A stretch of 64,000 nt of DNA from Alteromonas profundi (GCF_010500865.1 NZ_JAAAWN010000013.1:1-64000); one strand, 5' to 3'; numbered from the stretch's first letter, positions 18,690-28,604 are shown. The notes: generated from the sequence alone by a model not told the origin. Program-made: numbers and translations.

Positions 18690-20354
18690 TTACTCACTAA
18701 AAACTCTATCTATAAATTCTTGTTTAGTTTCAAACGGTTGATGAAACAATAATAGCGAGTCTATATCGCTAGATTCATATAAATTATTAAACGTTACCCG
18801 ACCTGTGGGGTTATTAAAATATTTGTAAAGTGAAAACAATGCAGATTGATCGATCCACCAAATATTACTTCCTTCTCCATCACCATATATGGAATAAAAA
18901 TAGTTTGAAAAACATTCCAAAAATGACAATGCGCCTTCTGTGTTGTTGAATACAACAGTATTGGCTGGTATCAGCCGCCAAGGAAATAAAGTGCTACCAT
19001 TTCTCAACTTAAACGATACATCGGCTGGTTCTTTTTCAAACCCAAACTCAGATAATTTCCCAGCAAACCCGACATCTATATCGGTAATTAAAATGGGAGA
19101 CTCATAGTAGTTAAGCAATTGGGGCGCTATTAAAAAGCGTACTGAAGCGTATAGCGCTTTTATATTGGTTGAACTTTTAGCGTTACTGAAAGAAAAGTTT
19201 ACGCTTTCCAATTTATCTTGATACTGTTCAACGTTCTTTATTACTTCCTTAGAAGGATTTACGATGTGAAAGTGTAATAAATAGCCGGGGTTTTTCGACT
19301 GGAACGATGTTCGATAAATCTCGAAAAAAAGTAAAAAGTATTTACTGTCACTTGCTACAACCGTTACTAGGTCATTGCCAGTGCGCTTATTTCTTTCATC
19401 GAAGGTTATAGTTTCGTGCTTGGCCACCGGAAGGTTATCAATTTGTTCAGAAGACCTTACCGTTATTGCGCCTTTATCGCTTGGCAGGCTATATAACGAC
19501 TCGTCTGCACTATTAAATTTAGCTACGGCCTGATCAAAGTTTCCAGCAATATGCATCATATGGCCAGAATATAATGAGATAAAACTATCAAGATCACTAT
19601 TATTCTTTGCCGCATCAAGAACAACTTGTAGTTCATTTAACAAGGGTTGCTTAGCCAAGGTGTTACACAAAGACTCGCCATAATACCTAAATATATAGTT
19701 TTGAATTAAGGCTGATGGTAGAGGTTTGCCAATGAAAGGCTTGAGTATAGAAACTACGCTTATGAACTGGCGCTTCTTAAATAATAGCCTTGCCAGTGCA
19801 AACGCTACCCAACTGTTCTCATAAGGTTTTAACCTTTTTAGCTCATCAATAGAAAGTATGTGCCATTTGAAAATGTTTTCGTTTTCAACTTTCTCAAATT
19901 GTGCCACTTTAGAAATCGCTAAGTCATACTTCTTTTCTTTTACTAGGGCTTGAAACACTAAAAAAGACGCGCGAGTCTTATCCTCTCCAGAAAACTCAAA
20001 TTTTTCCGCCAGTTCTACGGCGTTTGCAAATCGCTTAGTGCGTAAAAATGCTTTAATAAGTGTTAATGCGTTACTTTTATTAGATGAGAGTAGTAACGAG
20101 TTTAACTGGGCTATTTCTTCCCATTTGTTTTTAGCTTGTAAAGCCCGAACATAAAAATTCAGTACACCTGGGTCTTTTTCGTAAGCCTTATTGTTACTTG
20201 AACGCGCAATAAGTAAGTCGTGCATTCCCGCCCTAACACATGCACGAGCAAAAAGCCTCTCTTCTGGTAAGCTCAAGTTATCTGAGTGCTTCAACTCTTC
20301 TACTACTGATGAAGGCTCTTCAATCACCCGGTTCTCTAGAACTGAAAGGTTCAT
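18690..20354 (-). CDS. Large glycosyltransferase-like protein with helical-repeat N terminus
   Basis: The start at 20354 is fixed by a perfect GGAGG seven bases upstream, located inside the end of the preceding sulfotransferase gene; an upstream ATG at 20417 is rejected. The 554-residue product has two parts. Residues up to about 300 are alpha-helical with TPR-like alternation (FARACVRAGMHDLLI, FLVFQALVKEKKYDLAI). The C-terminal part resembles a GT-A fold: LVTVVASDSKYFLLFFEIYR, then PILITDIDVGF with a DxD motif, and WWIDQSALFSLYKYF. I infer a retaining or inverting glycosyltransferase of unassigned family. It is followed closely by the pyruvyltransferase-like gene. Confidence 0.65.
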   Translation of the reverse strand: MNLSVLENRVIEEPSSVVEELKHSDNLSLPEERLFARACVRAGMHDLLIARSSNNKAYEKDPGVLNFYVRALQAKNKWEEIAQLNSLLLSSNKSNALTLIKAFLRTKRFANAVELAEKFEFSGEDKTRASFLVFQALVKEKKYDLAISKVAQFEKVENENIFKWHILSIDELKRLKPYENSWVAFALARLLFKKRQFISVVSILKPFIGKPLPSALIQNYIFRYYGESLCNTLAKQPLLNELQVVLDAAKNNSDLDSFISLYSGHMMHIAGNFDQAVAKFNSADESLYSLPSDKGAITVRSSEQIDNLPVAKHETITFDERNKRTGNDLVTVVASDSKYFLLFFEIYRTSFQSKNPGYLLHFHIVNPSKEVIKNVEQYQDKLESVNFSFSNAKSSTNIKALYASVRFLIAPQLLNYYESPILITDIDVGFAGKLSEFGFEKEPADVSFKLRNGSTLFPWRLIPANTVVFNNTEGALSFLECFSNYFYSIYGDGEGSNIWWIDQSALFSLYKYFNNPTGRVTFNNLYESSDIDSLLLFHQPFETKQEFIDRVFSE

Positions 20355-20358
20355 CTGC

Positions 20359-21297
20359 TTACCTCCAAAAATTCGAGAGAGTCTGGCTTTTAACTTTAAT
20401 AAAGTCGATTTCATCATTACTTAGCTCTTCAGTAAGATCTACCTCGTTTTTTTGGGGCGCTTTATTTAAGAGCGGATCCCACGCTTGTTCATTTCGTGAA
20501 CGCGTCATATTGTTGGGATCTATGTAATCAACACCTATAAATTGATACACATTTTCCAGTGTGTTATCAGGCGATGTTGTCAAATCTCCATAAGGAACCA
20601 CTTTTACGCTCTCAGGCATTTCATCAAGTAGCGTATTAATATTGTTATTAATACTATTAAGGTACTTCATGTAATCTTCGGTTGAATGGGCGAGCCACGC
20701 AATTGATGGGTCGTTTGCAGACTTCCCTAACTCAATTTCCTTTTTATACCTTTTTTTATGGGAGGCTATTATCTCACCTGGAGATCGAGTACAAATAAGC
20801 AGTTTTGCTTTCGGAAAAGTTTCTAATATTTCATTAGCACAACGAATATGAGCGGGAGTTTTTTCTACAAGCCTTTTTTCACCTAGATGTTTCCAAGAGC
20901 TATAAAAAAATGCCCGATTTATATGTTTATAACGTCTCTCAAACCAGATTTCTTCCCGTTTGGGGTGGTTTAAATATTGGCGCGACATTCCTTCCAATGA
21001 AAGCATCTTATTTCTTTCAATTAGTGGAACTATGCTGTCTTGAAATACCTTTAAGTTCTTCTGTCCTAGATAGACACGCATTTCGTAGTTTTCTGGACCA
21101 GCGGGCTCTAGTAACAACCAAGGCTTTACAAAACAGAAGGTTTCTACTGTGGCATGAGAAAAGTCACAAAATTTTGGATGATTAGAAACCTGTTGGAACA
21201 ATAGACTTGTTCCACTTCTTTCCGGCCCTACTATAAAAACGGGTTCCTGTTCATAGGCCCATTCCTTTAACATTTTTTTGTATAACTGGAAATCCAT
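20359..21297 (-). CDS. P-loop sulfotransferase
   Basis: Starting at MDFQLYKKML the protein has 312 residues. The PAPS loop is VFIVGPERSGTSLLFQQ and the 3'-phosphate region is LLICTRSPGEIIASHKKRY. DLTTSPDNTLENVYQFIGV near the C terminus is the usual late sulfotransferase segment. The start sits 4 bases after the upstream glycosyltransferase stop; no good ribosome binding site is visible, so expression likely depends on coupling. Its last codons carry the Shine-Dalgarno for the next gene. The acceptor is likely the locus glycan. Confidence 0.85.
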   Translation of the reverse strand: MDFQLYKKMLKEWAYEQEPVFIVGPERSGTSLLFQQVSNHPKFCDFSHATVETFCFVKPWLLLEPAGPENYEMRVYLGQKNLKVFQDSIVPLIERNKMLSLEGMSRQYLNHPKREEIWFERRYKHINRAFFYSSWKHLGEKRLVEKTPAHIRCANEILETFPKAKLLICTRSPGEIIASHKKRYKKEIELGKSANDPSIAWLAHSTEDYMKYLNSINNNINTLLDEMPESVKVVPYGDLTTSPDNTLENVYQFIGVDYIDPNNMTRSRNEQAWDPLLNKAPQKNEVDLTEELSNDEIDFIKVKSQTLSNFWR

Positions 21298-21301
21298 TAA
21301 C

Positions 21302-22405
21302 TTAACCGAATAAATTGATAAAATTGCTGATATGTCGCACGTTGTATTGTTGGAACACATCCTTGGAGTTTTTAGCTAAAAGCTCATAACGGCTGTCATC
21401 AAGCGCACATAGGTTTTCGACCATGACTTCTATTGAAGCCGCTTTATGATATGGGTCCTTCGAGGGGATGCCGACCATTGCGTCGTTTGTAGCCAATAAT
21501 GGCTTATTATAAGCTAGTGCTTCTAGCGACTTGATTTTTAACCCCGTACCGCCCACCATTGGGTTAATAGCAATATCTATTTGGCGATAAAACTCGTCTA
21601 AATCGTCTACCATTCCAACTATATCAAAAATTTCGTTCATTTCCGAAAACGCCTTACATACGGTGCCGCCTAACAAAAAGTTAAACGACTGCATAAGTGA
21701 TGGGTTTTCCATTACCGCTTGTTGAAACACGCGTAAACTTTCAATATTGAATGGGTTGCCTGAGCCAATATAGCCAATAGTTAACTTATCATTCTTATTA
21801 CTTACCAACGGCTGATTTGGAACAACATACCCCATAACTTCAACGGGCGTACGTGTAATGCTTTCAAAATATGCTTTTTCTTCATCTTGAATAGCCAATA
21901 CTAAATCGGCGCGAGCGAGTGCGTGGGCCTCTAGCTCCTTGGTGGTATAAAACCATACAGGCTCTAATCCCGCTTCTTTAGCTACAATATGACGATCACC
22001 AAATACATCGTGAGTATCTATCACTTTTTGCGTGGTTTCTGGCAGTACATCCAGCACCTTTGAAAACCACACATAGTTGGTTACACAGACATCAAAATGC
22101 CACTGCTGAGACAGTTCATCTACGTAGTCTGATACTCTGTCGTCGTACCAATCATCTATATCGAAATAGTCGCCAAAAGAGGGCTCGGCCGCAGGCCCTT
22201 CGGGCTTAATAAAATGAAAATAATCCCACTGCTGCTCCATATCTCTTCGCTGTTCTTCACTTAACCCTTCCATACCGAAGTAAAGAAAATGAACGTGATA
22301 ACCCGTTTGCTGAAACATTCGATTTAAGCGGAAAATACGTGCGCTATTGCCCTGAAATTGCGGATGCGAGGGTATAGGAGACACTATTAATACGTGTTTG
22401 TTCAT
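21302..22405 (-). CDS. Glycosyltransferase family 4
   Basis: The 367-residue product starts at an ATG overlapping the upstream TGA (ATGA). It begins HVLIVSPIPSHPQFQGNSAR, has the acceptor-half segment VIDTHDVFGDRH, then LTIGYIGSGNPFNIESLRVF and the nucleotide-binding end AINPMVGGTGLKIKSLEALA with conserved glutamate. This is a GT-B family 4 (or closely related) enzyme acting on the cytoplasmic face. Donor and acceptor are not predictable. Confidence 0.85.
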   Translation of the reverse strand: MNKHVLIVSPIPSHPQFQGNSARIFRLNRMFQQTGYHVHFLYFGMEGLSEEQRRDMEQQWDYFHFIKPEGPAAEPSFGDYFDIDDWYDDRVSDYVDELSQQWHFDVCVTNYVWFSKVLDVLPETTQKVIDTHDVFGDRHIVAKEAGLEPVWFYTTKELEAHALARADLVLAIQDEEKAYFESITRTPVEVMGYVVPNQPLVSNKNDKLTIGYIGSGNPFNIESLRVFQQAVMENPSLMQSFNFLLGGTVCKAFSEMNEIFDIVGMVDDLDEFYRQIDIAINPMVGGTGLKIKSLEALAYNKPLLATNDAMVGIPSKDPYHKAASIEVMVENLCALDDSRYELLAKNSKDVFQQYNVRHISNFINLFG

Positions 22406-23571
22406 AGTGGTGCTTCTTCCCAATTTACAACAATACCAGAAAGTGAGACGCTTAATTTGCGATCGCCCACATCTACACTCTTCTCAGGCGCTATAAACAC
22501 TTCAGCCATGCCACCCTCTTCACTCGCATAATAGGGAATTGAAATAGTGTCGCCACCATATATTTCACACGTTTTGGCGAGTTTACCGTTAATAAAGCAA
22601 CGCACAGGTGTATTGGATAGCCCTTCAACCAAAGAGAAAATAGAAAACGACAATACGTAGTGGCCTGCGGCACGAAGCGGTAAAAATAGCCGGCAGCCTT
22701 TATCTCCTAACCAACGCCAATAGTTTTCACCATCAGAGTCTATATCGTACAGGCCAATATTCAGAAGATTATCAAGGTAATACCAACGCCTACGGTGAAC
22801 CAGAAGGTCGTACGTTTCTCGTGCAAGCAAATCGTGTTCGCCCGCTAAGGCAGGCCAACACTGGGTAATCATCATTTCCATAGATAGGCGCGCACTAACC
22901 TCTGGGGCATGGTGGGCTAGCAAGTTTCTTACTTGCTGAAGTTGCGCTTTTGATGGCACTAGCCAACAGCTCTTAACGCTAGTTAGCCCACCTACTGGCT
23001 CTAAATAGTTATCGACAAGTGTATAGCCGTTTTCTATACACCAGGCAGAAATTTCATCTGTGTGGGTTGCAAGAACGCGCCCACTGATAAGTGGCCTATG
23101 TTTAGCTACGGTGTGTTTCGCTGCCGCCAACATCTTTGGACACACCGTATTTAGCGCTAACCAGTTTACACTACGCCTGCCGCCTAAAAAGGTATCTGGT
23201 GTTTGAAGCCGAATAGGTTCTGGCTTAGCCGATAACTTTTCAAAACCGGCCTCAACTCTTGCTTTATATACGCGTTGCTGCGGTTTAGCGGCTAATGCGA
23301 TAGGAAGAACATTTACACTTTTACTTGCGTGTATAAAAGGCATGCCCAATTGCTCGCAAAGTTGCGCATTGGTGAGATAACTGACCTGCGTACCTGCCGC
23401 TATTGCTAAATTAGCGATAATACTTTGCGGCATTACCTCTAATATTGCACTTTCAATATGGGGCATGCTTCGAATGAATGCGCTAGTTACTAATATATCA
23501 AGGTTGATATTATGGCGCAGCGCAGCTGATTGTAAGGGCTTGTACGACAACAAACTTTGATTGTTATTCAT
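22402..23571 (-). CDS. Unrecognised protein with possible FkbM-like part and C-terminal beta-sandwich
   Basis: I do not recognise this 389-residue protein. Residues about 120-185 (VNWLALNTVCPKMLAAAKHT, then SAWCIENGYTLVDNYLEP) resemble the late part of FkbM-type methyltransferases, but no SAM-binding glycine loop is visible, so an active methyltransferase is doubtful. The last 110 residues are beta-rich (RLFLPLRAAGHYVLSFSIF, VRCFINGKLAKTCEIYGGD) and look like a small carbohydrate-locus beta-sandwich. It sits between two glycosyltransferase genes with an ATGA overlap downstream and a 1-base gap upstream, so it belongs to the same transcript. Confidence 0.5.
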   Translation of the reverse strand: MNNNQSLLSYKPLQSAALRHNINLDILVTSAFIRSMPHIESAILEVMPQSIIANLAIAAGTQVSYLTNAQLCEQLGMPFIHASKSVNVLPIALAAKPQQRVYKARVEAGFEKLSAKPEPIRLQTPDTFLGGRRSVNWLALNTVCPKMLAAAKHTVAKHRPLISGRVLATHTDEISAWCIENGYTLVDNYLEPVGGLTSVKSCWLVPSKAQLQQVRNLLAHHAPEVSARLSMEMMITQCWPALAGEHDLLARETYDLLVHRRRWYYLDNLLNIGLYDIDSDGENYWRWLGDKGCRLFLPLRAAGHYVLSFSIFSLVEGLSNTPVRCFINGKLAKTCEIYGGDTISIPYYASEEGGMAEVFIAPEKSVDVGDRKLSVSLSGIVVNWEEAPL

Positions 23572-23572
23572 G

Positions 23573-25441
23573 TTAGCTCCCTGCTTCTAAATGAGTAACT
23601 AACCATTTAAGTTCGCTTACCCCATTGTTATACGCGGGCGGGTTAATATTGGCCATCCACGAACGCTTAGTTAACGCAAAAACCCACTGTTCATTATGCT
23701 GCTCTGCTTTCATGTTCATATCTATATCTAAGGGACCGGCTACTGTTTTCTCAACCGAGAAACCCGCCGCTTCCATATAGCTTTGCATACTGGCTCTATC
23801 AAGCGCGTGCATACTGGGCTCAATACCGGAAATGGCCAGTGAAACAATGGCGGTAGCCCCTAACGCTAGGCGTGTATTTAACTGACAAAGCCATTTAACA
23901 GGGTCGTTTGCAAGTGCATGAATATCTATATTTACCGCCGCTGCAGCAACCTGTTCGCCATTCTCACTAGGTTCACATAGCGCAGAGGCAGAAAGCACTG
24001 ATAACTGCTTTTGGCTGTAACCGTACAAGGCGCTAAGCACTTCTGTGGTTGCTTGTGCCTCGTTTGTAACCACCAGCACTGAGGGTGCGCTTAAAGGTAG
24101 CAGGTTCGCTTGCCACCAAAGATTGTTGTTCTCGTTAGAGGGTGCATTCTCCAACTGCCATTGCCGAATAGACGCTTCCGTTAAATAGGTTTCCACTTGG
24201 TTATTTAACGCACGGCTTTCAAACGTAGTTGTATCGGTAAGTTTTCCCGCCTCTTCTAGGTAGGCTTTCGTTGTGGTAGCTATGCTGTGTGTTTTTTCTA
24301 CCCACTTTTTCGCGTTCATGCCAATTGTTGCGCGATATTGCTGATCTGAAATTAAGCGCGATAGTTGTGATAGTAAGTTACTATCAAAGTCATCATTCCA
24401 GTCTAACTTAACTGCGCAATGCTCTGGCAGCTCTGCAAAAGGCCCAATATTTACGACCACGCAGCATAACCCCATACCCATAGCACGGGTTAACGTACCT
24501 GAAGACTCGCCTCCTGTGGGGTAACGCAAGTTAACAATAAAGTCGGAAGATAGCATATATTTGAAAAATGCATCTTCGTCTAAAAAGCCCGTTACTATGA
24601 CATTGTCGGTAAGGCCATGCTCAGCAATATCTTGGAAAACATCGTACTCATGGGGTTTGCATTGCCCCGCTAACACATACGTAAAATCGAGCCCTTGTTG
24701 TTTTAGCTCTGATAACGCACGAAGCACCGCCTTTATCTGTTTAGCTTTGGCAATAAACCCCATAGAAGTAATAACAGGTTTATTACCTGGTACACCAAGC
24801 TCGCCCCGGTATTGCATTTTTAACTTTGCTTGAAACTTTCTCGCCGCGGGCGAAAAGTGATGAGGAACAACACTAATATTAGGGTGCCCTAACGCACCTA
24901 TCTTGTTTGCCGAGTATTCTGAGTGCACTAATATGCGCTCTGCAGCACTAATAATACTGGCATTCATCATAAGTTCGTGAGGCATAAATTTGCCTTTCCA
25001 GCCGAACTTAGTAAGTTGCTTACCAATAGCGGAGCCAGCCTCACCATAATTATTTGCCAATGCTAAGGTATATCCGTCTTTATCACCCTGAGATAAGTTT
25101 GTTAAATCAATAAGGTAATGCAAATTCAGATCGTGCACTACCACCAACCCCGGCTTACTCAATAATACCTCTAGCATATATTGTGTATCGGGGTTATTAC
25201 CTACATGATAAATGTGGGGCATATTGGCGTATGCTTTTTGCTGCCACATATACTCTTCAAGCCGAAGAATATTAACCCGAGGTGAAATATTGATAGGCTC
25301 TGGGTGCGTATTTTCAATGACCACCGTAACTTGCGTGGTTCTTAAAAAAAGTGGGATTTGCTCAGCAAAATAGTCGGCAATACCGTTAGGCTTAGGTGGT
25401 AGCGGACAAAATACAACTACCTCAGATGGCAAATTTGTCAT
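23573..25441 (-). CDS. Glycosyltransferase family 4 with extra C-terminal domain
   Basis: The 622-residue protein has an N-terminal GT-B module: VVFCPLPPKPNGIADYFAEQ, VVVHDLNLHYL, VITSMGFIAKAKQIKAVLRA, and NLRYPTGGESSGTLTRAMGM containing the family 4 phosphate/sugar motif. About 400 residues account for this module. The remaining 200 (from roughly SVLVVTNEAQATTEVLSALYG) look like a weakly conserved Rossmann domain, possibly a decayed methyltransferase. The start overlaps the upstream stop as TAATG. It is a bifunctional or tailed transferase in the glycan assembly set. Confidence 0.8.
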   Translation of the reverse strand: MTNLPSEVVVFCPLPPKPNGIADYFAEQIPLFLRTTQVTVVIENTHPEPINISPRVNILRLEEYMWQQKAYANMPHIYHVGNNPDTQYMLEVLLSKPGLVVVHDLNLHYLIDLTNLSQGDKDGYTLALANNYGEAGSAIGKQLTKFGWKGKFMPHELMMNASIISAAERILVHSEYSANKIGALGHPNISVVPHHFSPAARKFQAKLKMQYRGELGVPGNKPVITSMGFIAKAKQIKAVLRALSELKQQGLDFTYVLAGQCKPHEYDVFQDIAEHGLTDNVIVTGFLDEDAFFKYMLSSDFIVNLRYPTGGESSGTLTRAMGMGLCCVVVNIGPFAELPEHCAVKLDWNDDFDSNLLSQLSRLISDQQYRATIGMNAKKWVEKTHSIATTTKAYLEEAGKLTDTTTFESRALNNQVETYLTEASIRQWQLENAPSNENNNLWWQANLLPLSAPSVLVVTNEAQATTEVLSALYGYSQKQLSVLSASALCEPSENGEQVAAAAVNIDIHALANDPVKWLCQLNTRLALGATAIVSLAISGIEPSMHALDRASMQSYMEAAGFSVEKTVAGPLDIDMNMKAEQHNEQWVFALTKRSWMANINPPAYNNGVSELKWLVTHLEAGS

Positions 25442-25911
25442 TATTTCCCTGATTCTAGCTGCTTCTTAATATAGTCAAATTCACGTTGCATACGTTCGTT
25501 TTGAATAGCGAGCAAGGCATCCATTCTACGCTCTACTTCAACAGAAAATTCACCAAGTACATCGGTGAAACTGCTTTTAAGTGCAATAGGTTCGCTTGTT
25601 ACACGCTTACCATTTATATACAAATGTGCATCGCGCGCTTCAGCTGAAAAAGGCAGCATATCAAGTTGCAAGGTAAAACCGTGGCATCCATTACCTACAC
25701 CCGCCGCAACCAAGTCTTCACGCAAGGTAGCTGCTGTAGTGCGGGCCAATACCTTATCGCCCACTTTAAGCTCTACACTACAAGGGCTGGCTGGCGACGT
25801 AGTATTTACCGCCCAACCTGTTACCAAATCGCTCGATACTGCGTCGATATGGTAGTTAAGTTCACTGCGCCCCATTAGGCGTTTTACTGCGTTTTTTAAC
25901 TTTTGTTTCAT
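25441..25911 (-). CDS. Small GWA-motif beta protein with C-terminal coiled coil
   Basis: The 156-residue product is not a named family I can assign with confidence. Residues 20-110 are beta-rich and contain VTGWAVNTTSP, a motif seen as an accessory domain in large bacterial glycosyltransferases. The C-terminal 45 residues (DVLGEFSVEVERRMDALLAI) form a charged helix likely to be a coiled coil. There is no signal peptide. It is translationally coupled by TAATG to the following tailed glycosyltransferase, so it may be a detached accessory subunit of that enzyme. Confidence 0.55.
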   Translation of the reverse strand: MKQKLKNAVKRLMGRSELNYHIDAVSSDLVTGWAVNTTSPASPCSVELKVGDKVLARTTAATLREDLVAAGVGNGCHGFTLQLDMLPFSAEARDAHLYINGKRVTSEPIALKSSFTDVLGEFSVEVERRMDALLAIQNERMQREFDYIKKQLESGK

Positions 25912-26007
25912 GCTTTGTTTTACTTCCTATCCGTGCGTGGTGCGATATTACCTTAAATACAAACAGTGTTCACCATCTTACTAAGGCCATTAGGCAACAA
26001 ATAAGCG

Positions 26008-26460
26008 CTATTCTACATACCACTTACTGTGTTTGTGAACGGTATCATCGGCTAACAGCTCGGCCTTATCGAACCACTTGTATTGGTTATGTTGCGCACT
26101 AGGTAAACGGCTAATGTCTATATCGCTAACTACCTTGTAACCTAGCACCACATAATGGGTAGATTCACCTTCACCAAACACGTAATCATCATAAAAATGC
26201 TCGTACGGGCCTAAAAACTGGGCGCTATCGCGGGTAAATACTTCGCCAAGTTCGGCAAGGGTTAAGCGCTTGAAGGCATCGTCCATGGTTTCGTCTTTTA
26301 AAATACGCCCGCCAGGTACAAACCAGTAACCTTGCGCCGGCCTATTGTTGCGATACCCTAGTAACACTTGCCCTTTACTGTTTTCTATAAGTAAGTCTAT
26401 CGACACCAATGGCGTACTGCTTATTACTGTTGAAAATACGTCTTTTTCTAAAAATGCCAT
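26008..26460 (-). CDS. gmm: GDP-mannose mannosyl hydrolase
   Basis: This Nudix-fold enzyme hydrolyses GDP-mannose and GDP-glucose to the sugar and GDP. The 150-residue protein shows RPAQGYWFVPGGRILKDET followed by AFKRLTLAELG. This is the modified Nudix box characteristic of GMM, in which the usual catalytic glutamates are altered. It neighbours fcl, as in colanic acid and many O-antigen clusters, and may tune the GDP-mannose pool. A terminator lies between fcl upstream and this gene, so it probably starts a new transcript. Confidence 0.93.
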   Translation of the reverse strand: MAFLEKDVFSTVISSTPLVSIDLLIENSKGQVLLGYRNNRPAQGYWFVPGGRILKDETMDDAFKRLTLAELGEVFTRDSAQFLGPYEHFYDDYVFGEGESTHYVVLGYKVVSDIDISRLPSAQHNQYKWFDKAELLADDTVHKHSKWYVE

Positions 26461-26486
26461 GGTTTCCTCCTCTTCTTTACCGAATA

Positions 26487-26512
26487 CAAAAATACCGGGC
26501 TAACCCGGTATT
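26487..26512 (-). terminator. Rho-independent terminator after fcl
   Basis: AATACCGGG-CTAA-CCCGGTATT (26491-26512) forms a 9-bp stem. The minus strand reads into ATTTTTGT, and the plus strand continues into T as well. It lies 28 bases beyond the fcl stop. Confidence 0.75.
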
Positions 26513-26539
26513 TTTTAACTCTAACAGACTGCAAAGATA

Positions 26540-27499
26540 CTAGCCTCTAAAATTATCTTGGTTTGCTAAGAACCAGTCAAATGCATGCTGTAAGCCATCT
26601 TCTAAATTATAGGTGTGCTTCCATCCCAGCGCATGCAAACGAGACACATCCATTAATTTACGCGGCGCACCATCAGGCTTTGAACTATCCCACGTAATTT
26701 TGCCCGAAAAGCCGGTAACCTTGGCTACCGTTTCTACTAACTCGCGAATAGTACAATCTTCACCTGTGCCTACGTTAATATGGCTTAACATAGGTTGGGT
26801 ATTTTCTTGATAGGAGCTGTTGTCTAATTCCATTACATGTACGCTGGCCGCAGCCATATCATCAACATGTAAAAACTCACGCATGGGCTTACCACTGCCC
26901 CACGCCACTACTTCACTGTCGCCACGTTGCGCAGCTTCATGAAAACGACGTAAAAGAGCAGGTATTACATGAGAATTTTCGGGGTGAAAATTATCATTAG
27001 GCCCATATAAATTGGTAGGCATAACGCTGCGGTAGTCGCGCCCGTACTGACGGTTATAGCTTTCGCACAACTTTATGCCTGCAATTTTAGCGATAGCATA
27101 AGGTTCATTAGTTTCTTCCAATGTGCCCGTTAACAATGCTTTTTCGGTCATTGGCTGATTTGCAAGTTTAGGGTAAATACAACTAGAGCCTAAAAACAAC
27201 AGCTTTTGCACATTGTTGGCGTGGGCCGAATGAATAATATTCGCTTCTATCATCAGGTTTTCATAAATGAATTCCGCTGGATAGGTATTATTAGCGTGTA
27301 TACCGCCCACTTTAGCTGCTGCCAAATACACTTCGTCAATGGCGTTCTCGGCGAAAAATGCAGATACCGTTGCCTGGCTGGTTAAGTCTAGCTGTGACCG
27401 TGTACGGGTAATAACGGTAACATCATTTCGTTGTTCTAGTTGCTTAACAATGGCAGCGCCCACCATGCCTCGGTGGCCTGCTACAAATACTGTTTTCAT
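26540..27499 (-). CDS. fcl: GDP-L-fucose synthase
   Basis: The enzyme epimerises and reduces GDP-4-keto-6-deoxymannose, the product of Gmd, to GDP-L-fucose. In 319 residues I see [55 protein letters not shown], and the catalytic YxxxK in [15 protein letters not shown]. All match the family. Gmd is encoded 2 kb upstream on the same strand, separated by two other genes, which is unusual because gmd and fcl are commonly adjacent. Confidence 0.96.
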   Translation of the reverse strand: MKTVFVAGHRGMVGAAIVKQLEQRNDVTVITRTRSQLDLTSQATVSAFFAENAIDEVYLAAAKVGGIHANNTYPAEFIYENLMIEANIIHSAHANNVQKLLFLGSSCIYPKLANQPMTEKALLTGTLEETNEPYAIAKIAGIKLCESYNRQYGRDYRSVMPTNLYGPNDNFHPENSHVIPALLRRFHEAAQRGDSEVVAWGSGKPMREFLHVDDMAAASVHVMELDNSSYQENTQPMLSHINVGTGEDCTIRELVETVAKVTGFSGKITWDSSKPDGAPRKLMDVSRLHALGWKHTYNLEDGLQHAFDWFLANQDNFRG

Positions 27500-27780
27500 G
27501 TGGCATCCATATCTTTAAAATAGGAAACTTGGCGGTTTTACGCCAAATCAAATAAAAACGCCATAAGCCTTAATTGCTCAAATTGGCGAAAAATAGATTA
27601 TTAATTTCAGCGTACCACAGTAAATCTATCTTTTACTGGGGTATATGCTTATAGCAATGAGGTAAAGGAATCTAAACTTTCCTTCCTTTCAATCCAATTT
27701 ACGACTCGCAGCAGTTTCAAATATCGGGAAGGAACTAATATACTCTTAATCTAGTTTACAAATTAAACGTTTCATACTTC
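27500..27780. other. Intergenic region upstream of fcl
   Basis: No gene is visible in 281 bases. A short hairpin TTGGCG-GTTTTA-CGCCAA (27530-27547) lies 31 bases before the fcl start and could be part of its leader; it lacks a following T-run of terminator quality. The size of the gap suggests a separate promoter for fcl, for which I see only weak sequence candidates. Confidence 0.35.
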
Positions 27781-28530
27781 TTATTCTTCTTCGATAACGA
27801 ACCTAGTAAGAAGTGCTCGCCAAGAAACTTCATCGCCCTTGAAGCTATTAGTCCCATCGCCATTAAAACCTTTACGCTCGATAATAGTCGCAGTTACGCC
27901 AAACTCTTCACGGTTATATTCCGTTATAATATTTTCAGGAAGATCACCAATTATTGTTTTGGACTTTACCACTAAGATTGAAAAATTATCGTGCCTCAAG
28001 AAACCTTTAATAATTGTAGATAGAGATAAAATGCTTTCATTCTCAAAAGCGTTAGGAAGCTGCCGATCGGGATGACCTGAACGCTGCCAGCGAACAAATA
28101 GAAGCCTCTTCTGCTCTTTTTTCAAAAACTCTAAGTTTTTGTAAGTATGGCAAAATCGTGATTTTGCGTTATCTAGCAAATCTGTTTTGTATAGTTCAAA
28201 AGGAAGCCCTTTATCATTTACTCCTGCTATCTCTTCAAGCAATTTGAGCTTAGTCGCTGGGAAGTCGTGATGATGAATTATTTTGGTTCTGGTATCTACT
28301 AATGAGCCAAGTTCACTACGTTCAACTACGTCATAACGCAATATAGAGTATGGATCGAATTCGCTATTGAGTGTCGACTTTAGAGCACTAAAGGGAGTGA
28401 TAGTCCAGTCGTATGGAAACGACGTTGTTTCAATATCATTATTCTTTTTAAATTCATTTACCTGGTACGCAGTTCTACACCAGGCCCCCAGAGGAATGAG
28501 TTCGCTATTTATTTTTTCTTTCAAATTCAT
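27781..28530 (-). CDS. DUF1796-like putative papain-like cysteine peptidase family protein
   Basis: The 249-residue product starts LIPLGAWCRTAYQVNEF and continues TSFPYDWTITPFSALKSTL. The pattern G-x-x-C-x-x-x-Y-Q followed by F-P-x-D-W is the signature of DUF1796-type proteins, which are annotated as putative papain-like cysteine peptidases; the conserved cysteine here would be at about residue 18. A histidine-rich IIHHHDFPATK follows. The biochemical role in glycan clusters is not known to me. It lies between the FkbM gene and fcl. Confidence 0.6.
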   Translation of the reverse strand: MNLKEKINSELIPLGAWCRTAYQVNEFKKNNDIETTSFPYDWTITPFSALKSTLNSEFDPYSILRYDVVERSELGSLVDTRTKIIHHHDFPATKLKLLEEIAGVNDKGLPFELYKTDLLDNAKSRFCHTYKNLEFLKKEQKRLLFVRWQRSGHPDRQLPNAFENESILSLSTIIKGFLRHDNFSILVVKSKTIIGDLPENIITEYNREEFGVTATIIERKGFNGDGTNSFKGDEVSWRALLTRFVIEEE

Positions 28531-28604
28531 ACTTTAAAAACTACCGTTTTGAATACCCTTATCCATTTTAGTCTTATATCAACAAATACCATAAATCATA
28601 AATT

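Noticed and set aside
26008..26460. Non-canonical Nudix box in gmm as a sign of inactivation
   Set aside because: GDP-mannose mannosyl hydrolases normally have this altered box, so it is a family trait.
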